From assembly GCA_017512285.1 (NCBI GenBank), contig JAFWGU010000029.1, positions 1-37,416 on the forward strand: a stretch of DNA of 37,416 nt, given 5' to 3'. Each line of letters begins with the position of its first letter. Positions within the stretch are counted from its first letter, which is position 1. The notes beneath the pieces were generated by a model that worked only from the letters and a program-made list of their open reading frames with translations, ran no database searches and had not been told where the DNA came from. This document shows positions 31,793 to 37,416 of the stretch, in pieces. Source of the stretch: Erysipelotrichaceae bacterium (GTDB taxonomy: Bacteria; Bacillota_I; Bacilli_A; Erysipelotrichales; Erysipelotrichaceae). The translations under genes were made by a program, and so were the position numbers.

Positions 31793-34420
31793 TTAGTCCT
31801 TTGGGAACTTAACAGCAGCCTGTGCAGCAGCCAGTCTTGCGATTGGTACACGGTATGGAGAACATGAAACGTATGTTAATCCAACCTTGTGGCAGAATTC
31901 GATTGAGCTTGGCTCACCGCCGTGTTCGCCACAGATACCTAACTTGATGTCAGGACGTGTCTTTCTGCCTAATTCAGCAGCCATCTTAACGAGCTTGCCA
32001 ACACCTCTCTGGTCTAACTTGGCAAACGGATCCTGTTCGTAGATCTTTGTATCATAGTAAGCGCCTAAGAACTTGCCGGCATCGTCTCTTGAGAAGCCGA
32101 ATGTCATCTGTGTCAGGTCGTTTGTACCGAAGCTGAAGAATTCTGCTTCTTCTGCGATCTCATCAGCTAATAATGCTGCTCTTGGGATCTCGATCATAGT
32201 ACCAACATGGTATTCGATCTTTGTATCGCTGTTGGCGATGATTTCATCAGCAACCTTGACTACTACGTTCTTGACAAACTTCAGTTCCTTGACCTCGCCT
32301 ACTAACGGGATCATGATCTCAGCAACAACCTTCCATTCAGGATGTCTCTTCTGAACGTTGATTGCGGCTTCGATGACAGCCTGTGTCTGCATCTCTGCGA
32401 TTTCAGGATATGTAACTGCGAGTCTGCATCCTCTGTGACCCATCATTGGGTTGAATTCATGCAGGCCGTCGCATACAGCCTTTAATTCCTCAAAGCTCAT
32501 GTTCATCTCTGCTGCGAGTTCAGCGATGTCCTTGTCTTCCTTTGGTACGAATTCATGTAGAGGTGGATCCAGGTAACGGATGGTTACCGGGTTACCCTGC
32601 ATTGCTTCATAGATACCTTCGAAGTCGCCTCTCTGCATTGGCAGTAACTTGGCTAAGGCAGCCTTTCTCTGCTCAACAGTCTTGGCAACGATCATTTCTC
32701 TGATGGCCTTGATTCTGTCTGCTTCGAAGAACATGTGTTCTGTTCTTACCAGACCGATGCCTTCTGCACCGAATGCATATGCCTGAGCAGCATCCTTTGG
32801 TGTATCAGCGTTTGTTCTGATCTTCAGAGTTCTGATTTCATCAGCCCATGCCATGAATCTGCCGAAGTCACCTGAAATTGATGCCGGAACAGTCTTGATC
32901 TGCTGTGCGTAAACGCAGCCTGTAGAACCGTCGATTGACAGCCAGTCACCTTCCTTAACGGTAATGCCGTTAACTGTGAACTGCTTGTTGCCCATGACGA
33001 TGTCGCCGGCACCTGATACGCAGCATGCGCCCATGCCTCTGGCTACTACTGCAGCGTGGCTTGTCATACCGCCTCTGACTGTCAGGACGCCCTGTGATAC
33101 GTGCATGCCTTCGATGTCTTCAGGTGATGTTTCAAGTCTTACTAAGACAACCTTCTTGCCTTCATTTGACCATTCAATTGCGTCTTCAGCTGAGAATACT
33201 ACCTGTCCGCAGGCAGCACCTGGTGAAGCGGCCAGACCCTTTGTGATGACCTTGGCAGCCTTTAATTCTGCGGCATCAAACTGCGGGTGTAATAATGAGT
33301 CGAGCTGCTGAGGTTCTACTCTTAATACAGCTTCTCTCTCATCGATCATTCCTTCGTCAACTAAGTCGCAGGCGATCTTCAGAGCAGCAGCACCTGTTCT
33401 CTTGCCGTTACGTGTCTGCAGCATGAACAGCTTGCCGTGTTCAACTGTGAATTCCATGTCCTGCATGTCCTTATAGTGGGCTTCCAGCTTACCGCAGATG
33501 TCAACGAACTGTGCGTATGCATCTGGTGCTGTTTCAGCTAACTGATCGATTGTCATAGGTGTTCTGACACCTGCAACAACGTCTTCGCCCTGGGCATTCA
33601 TTAAGAATTCACCGAACAGCTTCTTTTCGCCGGTAGCCGGGTTACGTGTGAAGGCAACACCTGTACCACAGTCTTCGCCCATGTTACCGAATACCATCAT
33701 CTGTACGTTAACGGCTGTACCCCATGAAGCTGGGATGTCGTTCATACGACGGTAGAAAATAGCTCTTTCGTTATTCCATGAACGGAATACTGCCTTTACG
33801 GCTTCCATCAGCTGGAATCTTGAATCCTGAGGGAATTCCTCATTCATGTTTTCTTTATAGTACTGCTTGAATCTGACAACCATTTCCTTCATGTCGTCAG
33901 CATCTAATTCAGTATCAAGCTTAACGCCTTTCTTCTTCTTCATATCATCGATGATGACTTCGAATGTGCTCTTTGGCAAGCCCATTACGACGTCTGAGAA
34001 CATCTGAATGAAACGGCGGTATGAGTCATAGGCAAATCTTGGGTTGTTGGTTGTTCTGGCAACTGTTTCAACAACTTCGTCATTGATACCTAAGTTCAGA
34101 ATGGTGTCCATCATGCCTGGCATGCTGGCTCTTGCGCCTGAACGTACTGATACTAATAAAGGATTCTCCTTGCTGCCTAAGACTTTTCCTGACTTTTCTT
34201 CCAACTTCTTCAGGTAAGTAAGGATCTCTTCCTGAATCTCGTCTGCAATCTTTTCACCGTCATCATAATAACGTGTGCAGGCTTCAGTTGTGATGGTAAA
34301 GCCATAAGGAACAGGCATGCCGATATTCGTCATTTCTGCTAAGTTAGCGCCCTTGCCACCTAACAGTTCACGCATATTCGCATTGCCTTCTTCAAACAAA
34401 TATACATATTTCTGGCTCAT
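31793..34420 (-). CDS. ppdK: Pyruvate, phosphate dikinase
   Basis: An 875-residue cytoplasmic enzyme interconverting pyruvate, ATP and phosphate with PEP, AMP and pyrophosphate; in fermenters it often works in glycolysis with pyrophosphate recovery. The N-terminal ATP-grasp domain starts YVYLFEEGNANMRELLGGKGANLAEM, seen here as FEEGNA and LLGGKGANLAEM. The swivelling domain has the phosphohistidine in GGMTSHAAVVARGMG. The C-terminal PEP barrel has GIGLVRTEHMF, GHRGCRLA and GICGEHGG. The length is typical. The usual partner gene for a PPDK regulatory protein (DUF299) is not adjacent. A GGGAGG site precedes the ATG; no clear promoter could be assigned in the 177-bp gap to guaA. Confidence 0.97.
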   Translation of the reverse strand: MSQKYVYLFEEGNANMRELLGGKGANLAEMTNIGMPVPYGFTITTEACTRYYDDGEKIADEIQEEILTYLKKLEEKSGKVLGSKENPLLVSVRSGARASMPGMMDTILNLGINDEVVETVARTTNNPRFAYDSYRRFIQMFSDVVMGLPKSTFEVIIDDMKKKKGVKLDTELDADDMKEMVVRFKQYYKENMNEEFPQDSRFQLMEAVKAVFRSWNNERAIFYRRMNDIPASWGTAVNVQMMVFGNMGEDCGTGVAFTRNPATGEKKLFGEFLMNAQGEDVVAGVRTPMTIDQLAETAPDAYAQFVDICGKLEAHYKDMQDMEFTVEHGKLFMLQTRNGKRTGAAALKIACDLVDEGMIDEREAVLRVEPQQLDSLLHPQFDAAELKAAKVITKGLAASPGAACGQVVFSAEDAIEWSNEGKKVVLVRLETSPEDIEGMHVSQGVLTVRGGMTSHAAVVARGMGACCVSGAGDIVMGNKQFTVNGITVKEGDWLSIDGSTGCVYAQQIKTVPASISGDFGRFMAWADEIRTLKIRTNADTPKDAAQAYAFGAEGIGLVRTEHMFFEADRIKAIREMIVAKTVEQRKAALAKLLPMQRGDFEGIYEAMQGNPVTIRYLDPPLHEFVPKEDKDIAELAAEMNMSFEELKAVCDGLHEFNPMMGHRGCRLAVTYPEIAEMQTQAVIEAAINVQKRHPEWKVVAEIMIPLVGEVKELKFVKNVVVKVADEIIANSDTKIEYHVGTMIEIPRAALLADEIAEEAEFFSFGTNDLTQMTFGFSRDDAGKFLGAYYDTKIYEQDPFAKLDQRGVGKLVKMAAELGRKTRPDIKLGICGEHGGEPSSIEFCHKVGLTYVSCSPYRVPIARLAAAQAAVKFPKD

Positions 34421-34597
34421 AAAAACCTCCCTTTATCTCGACTTCTATATTCTATCAAACAATTGTAAAAAAAACTATTATTTTCAGCGATAAATAACGC
34501 TTTTGTCAGGCATTCTCCGGTGCTCACAACTAGGCAAATGAACGTCTTTTGATATATGATGTTATGGAAAGGCAAAATGACTTACGCGAGGTGGCAT

Positions 34598-36130
34598 ATG
34601 GATAAGATTTTAGTTCTTGACTTTGGGGGTCAGTATAATCAGCTCATTGCCCGCAGAGTCCGTGAAATGGAAGTATATGCGGAGATAAGGTCCTATAACG
34701 GTGTTACAATGGAAGACATAGTCCGTTCAGGATACAGCGGGATCATATTTACCGGTGGTCCCAACAGCGTTTACGATCCCGAATCACCTCACTTTGATCC
34801 CGCCATATTAGATGCAGGCATCCCGGTTCTTGGGATCTGCTATGGCGCCCAGCTCATCACCTGGATGAGAAAAGGAACGGTCAGAAGCGCTGAAAACTCA
34901 AGCGAATACGGCAGAACGATCCTGTACGCAAAAGAAAGCGTTCTGTTTGAAAACATTCCTGCAGCCAGCATCTGCTGGATGAGCCATACCGACTTCATCA
35001 GTGAACCGCCACACGGCTTTACGGTAACTGCCACCACAGACAAGTGTCCATGTGCCGCAATGGCCAGCGATGACGAACGCATATATGCCGTACAGTTCCA
35101 TCCCGAGGTAACCCATACCGAATACGGCAGGACCATATTGAGCAATTTCATTTTCAACGTATGCCATTGCCGCAGACAATGGAAGATGGATGACTTCATT
35201 GAAACATCAATAAGCAGATACCGTGATGAGCTTAAGGACAGAAAAGTCCTGCTTGCCCTCTCCGGTGGGGTAGATTCATCAGTAGCTGCCGCGCTGCTGG
35301 CAAGGGCGATTGGAAGCGATCTGACCTGCGTCTTTGTAGACCATGGCCTGTTGCGCAAGAATGAGGCAGACATGGTAGAACAGATTTTCAGAAACAGCTT
35401 TGACCTGAATTTCATAAGGATCAACGCTCAGAAACAGTTTCTGGATAGTCTCAGAGGCATCAGTGAACCTGAGGCAAAGCGCAAAGTCATCGGCGAACAG
35501 TTCATCCGTGCCTTTGAAGAAGCGTCATCACTGATCGGTAAGACAGACATTCTGGCACAGGGTACGATCTATCCTGACGTAATCGAAAGCGGTCAGGGAG
35601 CATCCGCAACCATCAAGAGCCATCATAACGTCGGCGGACTGCCCTCCATCATGAGTTTTGAAAAGATCATCGAACCGTTACGTAATCTCTTCAAGGACGA
35701 GGTACGTGAAGTTGGCATCAGGCTGGGACTGCCTGCTGAACTCGTATACCGTCAGCCATTCCCGGGACCGGGACTGGCAATCAGAGTGATTGGTGAAGTT
35801 ACTGAGGAAAAACTGGCTCTGCTCAGAGAGGCGGATGCCATTTTCAGAGCAGAAATCGAAGCCTGTGAAAACAGAGAACAGTTCAGCCAGTATTTCGCTG
35901 TCATGACACCGATAAGAACGGTTGGCGTTATGGGGGATGCCAGAACATACGGTTATACTATTGCCCTGCGCTGTGTCACTACTGACGACTTCATGACGGC
36001 AGAATGGACAAGACTGCCTTACGACCTTCTGGAAAGATCAGCCAGCAGAATAATAAATGAAGTCAAAGGCATTTCCAGGGTAGTATACGACATAACATCA
36101 AAGCCTCCGGGAACGGTGGAATGGGAATAG
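34598..36130 (+). CDS. guaA: GMP synthase (glutamine-hydrolysing)
   Basis: A 510-residue enzyme making GMP from XMP, ATP and glutamine. The glutaminase domain has Cys81 in GICYGAQ and His168/Glu170 in QFHPE. The ATP-pyrophosphatase loop LSGGVDSS lies at 221-228, and the C-terminal dimerisation domain ends in DITSKPPGTVEWE, the standard GuaA ending. The start at 34598 has GAGG 6 nt upstream; the longer frame from 34556 begins in the promoter. The short leader holds no purine riboswitch. A weak promoter (TAGGCA, 18 bp, TATGAT at 34555-34560) may drive it. Confidence 0.97.
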   Translation: MDKILVLDFGGQYNQLIARRVREMEVYAEIRSYNGVTMEDIVRSGYSGIIFTGGPNSVYDPESPHFDPAILDAGIPVLGICYGAQLITWMRKGTVRSAENSSEYGRTILYAKESVLFENIPAASICWMSHTDFISEPPHGFTVTATTDKCPCAAMASDDERIYAVQFHPEVTHTEYGRTILSNFIFNVCHCRRQWKMDDFIETSISRYRDELKDRKVLLALSGGVDSSVAAALLARAIGSDLTCVFVDHGLLRKNEADMVEQIFRNSFDLNFIRINAQKQFLDSLRGISEPEAKRKVIGEQFIRAFEEASSLIGKTDILAQGTIYPDVIESGQGASATIKSHHNVGGLPSIMSFEKIIEPLRNLFKDEVREVGIRLGLPAELVYRQPFPGPGLAIRVIGEVTEEKLALLREADAIFRAEIEACENREQFSQYFAVMTPIRTVGVMGDARTYGYTIALRCVTTDDFMTAEWTRLPYDLLERSASRIINEVKGISRVVYDITSKPPGTVEWE

Positions 36131-36136
36131 CATGAT

Positions 36137-36163
36137 AAGCCATCTGATAAAGATGGCTTTTTT
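36137..36163 (+). terminator. Terminator of guaA
   Basis: Perfect 9-bp arms AAGCCATCT and AGATGGCTT with a 5-nt loop, then a TTTTTT run, seven bases past the guaA stop. Its stem almost repeats the terminator after the HAD gene. Confidence 0.92.
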
Positions 36164-36175
36164 CAATCTTTTATG

Positions 36176-36206
36176 TTGTACAAACCGGCTCAGTTTAAGA
36201 TATTAT
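36176..36206 (+). promoter_or_regulatory. Candidate promoter of the HAD phosphatase gene
   Basis: TTGTACA and TATTAT are 18-19 bp apart, a slightly long spacing. It is the only plausible pair in the gap after the guaA terminator. Confidence 0.4.
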
Positions 36207-36224
36207 GTTAACGAGAGGTGCAAA

Positions 36225-37037
36225 ATGTATAGAATCATAGCCTGTGATCTGGATGAAACACTGCTGAACAGTGAACACATGATATCCGCAAAAGACATAG
36301 AATCAATCAGAAAAGCAACAGCGCTGGGAGTAAAGATCGTCCTGGCAACGGGCAGACCTTTCAACTCGACCTATGAAGATCTCAAGCGTCTTGGTCTATA
36401 TGATAAGGAAGACGAGTACACCATTTCCTTCAACGGCGGTGTACTGACGAAAAACAGAGGCAACCATGTGCTCTACAGCAATGCCATGTCATTTGAAAAG
36501 GCATCGCAGATATATCAGTGCGGGCTGAAATACGGCACCTGCATTCACGTCTACACTCTGGATACCGTATACGTATATAATTACTTTCCTGATGAAAGAA
36601 AGTACATTGAAGGCCGCATGAACATAGTGGAAACGTTCCAGAAGGATCTTGAGTTCCTGAGAAACGACACCATCGTGAAGATGCTGTTCGTAAATACCGA
36701 TCAGTCAATTTTACAGGGATACCACCGTGAGATGGCAGACCTGCTTACTGATTTAGAAGTATCATATTCATCAAACCGCTATCTGGAATTCAACTGTTCC
36801 GGTGTAGATAAGGGAGCCGGTCTGAGACGTCTGGCCGAGATCCTGAACATTGACATTGCCGATACCATTGCCGTAGGAGATAACATAAATGACCTGCCGA
36901 TGATAAAGGCAGCCGGATTGGGAATTGGAGTAAGTAACGTCAATCCGCTGATGAGGGATGAATGTGACGTGGTTCTTAGTTCATCCAATGATGAGGACCC
37001 GCTTACGGAAGTCATAGAAAGATTCATATTGAAATAA
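36225..37037 (+). CDS. Cof-type HAD-superfamily phosphatase
   Basis: A 270-residue cytoplasmic hydrolase of the HAD IIB (Cof) group. Motif I is DLDETLL near residue 8, motif II lies in VLATGRP, a C2-type cap occupies the middle, and motif IV is VGDNINDLPMI with a following AGLGIGVSN. The nucleophile Asp and metal ligands are intact. Members dephosphorylate sugar phosphates, flavins or pyridoxal phosphate; the substrate cannot be read. The start at 36225 has GAGAGGTG 4-5 nt upstream. The longer frame back to 36132 covers the guaA terminator and is rejected. Confidence 0.93.
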   Translation: MYRIIACDLDETLLNSEHMISAKDIESIRKATALGVKIVLATGRPFNSTYEDLKRLGLYDKEDEYTISFNGGVLTKNRGNHVLYSNAMSFEKASQIYQCGLKYGTCIHVYTLDTVYVYNYFPDERKYIEGRMNIVETFQKDLEFLRNDTIVKMLFVNTDQSILQGYHREMADLLTDLEVSYSSNRYLEFNCSGVDKGAGLRRLAEILNIDIADTIAVGDNINDLPMIKAAGLGIGVSNVNPLMRDECDVVLSSSNDEDPLTEVIERFILK

Positions 37038-37042
37038 AAAAA

Positions 37043-37062
37043 GCCATCTGATCACAGATGGC
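37043..37062. terminator. Two-way terminator for the HAD gene and the rRNA operon
   Basis: GCCATCTG and CAGATGGC (8 bp, 4-nt loop). The plus strand follows with GATTTTTTT and the minus strand with TTTTTTTATTTC, so it closes both the HAD transcript and the converging rRNA transcript. Confidence 0.9.
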
Positions 37063-37145
37063 GATTTTTTTAAACTGAGCATACATATATGAGGATAAGA
37101 AAAAGGAAAAGGTCATGTATACTCGTTGCAGTAAGTAAATAAAAA

Positions 37146-37257
37146 CCGGCAACGAGCTATTTTCACAGGGGCAAGCCCAACTATCTTCGCCGCGGAAGTG
37201 CTTAACTTCTGTGTTCGGCATGGGAACAGGTGTTTCCACTTCGCTATCATCACCGGA
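37146..37257 (-). rRNA. rrf: 5S ribosomal RNA
   Basis: The minus strand reads CCGGTGATGATAGCG at the 5' end, CCCATGCCGAACACAGAAG in the middle and GTTGCCGG at the 3' end, all characteristic of bacterial 5S rRNA. The ends pair as helix I (CCGGUGAUG with CGUUGCCGG). The true mature ends may differ by a few bases. It follows 23S with an 86-bp spacer that contains no tRNA. Confidence 0.95.
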
Positions 37258-37269
37258 TTTTCATAATTG

Positions 37270-37290
37270 AGAGAATGTTCTCTCAAAACC
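37270..37290. repeat. Inverted repeat in the 23S-5S spacer
   Basis: TTGAGAGAA and TTCTCTCAA face each other across three bases in the spacer between 23S and 5S. It may be an rRNA-processing stem. There is no T-run to suggest termination. Confidence 0.5.
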
Positions 37291-37343
37291 AAATAACAGA
37301 TCAACTATCTTTCAGTTGAGGGCGTCTTTTAGAAATCATCTTA

Positions 37344-37416
37344 GATCAAGTCCTCGTCCTATTAGTATCAGTCCGCTGCACATATCACTATGCTTCCACT
37401 CCTGACCTATCTACCT
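37344..37416 (-). rRNA. rrl: 23S ribosomal RNA, 3' end only
   Basis: The minus strand ends with ACTGATACTAATAGGACGAG followed by GACTTGATC, the conserved 3' terminus of 23S rRNA. The gene runs out of the window on the right. The exact 3' end is estimated. Confidence 0.92.

Noticed and set aside
34421-34597. Possible purine riboswitch or ppdK promoter in the ppdK-guaA gap
   Set aside because: The guaA leader is too short and no purine aptamer core is seen. For ppdK only weak -10/-35 pairs (TAGAAT or TATAGA) could be found.
1-37416. CRISPR arrays, tRNA genes, prophage or toxin-antitoxin genes
   Set aside because: No spaced repeats, tRNA cloverleaf sequences or matching gene pairs were seen; the 23S-5S spacer is also without tRNA.

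Overview
The window looks like a chromosome segment of a low-to-mid GC Bacillota (Firmicutes) bacterium. Class Erysipelotrichia or a close relative is my best guess. The evidence is a Bacillus-like order of housekeeping genes, a T-box leader in front of hisS-aspS, an mraZ-led division cluster, a BceRS-BceAB peptide-resistance module, pyruvate phosphate dikinase and strong Shine-Dalgarno sites. The taxon is an inference; the 23S fragment at the right edge could settle it.

Layout. 1-140: the 3' end of an IS3-family insertion sequence. 161-1616 (minus): two adjacent SIS-domain proteins with their own promoter. 1701-5011 (minus): hisS-aspS under a T-box whose specifier loop reads GACAC, which contains both an Asp and a His codon. 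5061-12801 (minus): an MDR dehydrogenase, rel, apt, recJ, a strongly altered secDF and a comN-like gene. This resembles the Bacillus relA-apt-recJ-secDF-comN block. 12811-19085 (minus): a short division and cell wall cluster, mraZ-rsmH-ftsL-pbpB-mraY-murD, with a four-repeat MraZ operator and an internal promoter before mraY. 19126-23355 (minus): a MarR regulator and a heterodimeric ABC exporter behind a perfect 34-bp palindrome. 23373-24863 (minus): a class I amidotransferase-like hydrolase, rpmF and its usual partner ylbN (DUF177). 24874-27018: an alpha/beta hydrolase (minus) divergent from tmcAL (plus). 27060-31681 (minus): the BceRS-BceAB antimicrobial-peptide sensing and resistance module. 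31751-34420 (minus): ppdK. 34598-37037 (plus): guaA and a Cof-type HAD phosphatase. 37043-37416: a two-way terminator, then 5S rRNA and the 3' end of 23S rRNA, both on the minus strand.

How the parts fit. Most genes serve translation (hisS, aspS, rpmF, tmcAL, rsmH, rRNA), purine and alarmone metabolism (apt, rel, guaA), wall synthesis and division (mraZ to murD) or secretion (secDF). Accessory functions are the Bce module, the MarR-controlled exporter, the SIS pair and the IS end.

I found no clearly new multi-gene defence or metabolic system. The observations most worth following are the overlapping Asp/His T-box specifier, a SecDF lacking both proton-relay aspartates and the SecF periplasmic domain, a SIS paralogue with a degenerate active-site loop, a sequence motif shared by three promoters, and the MarR palindrome that may also act as a terminator.
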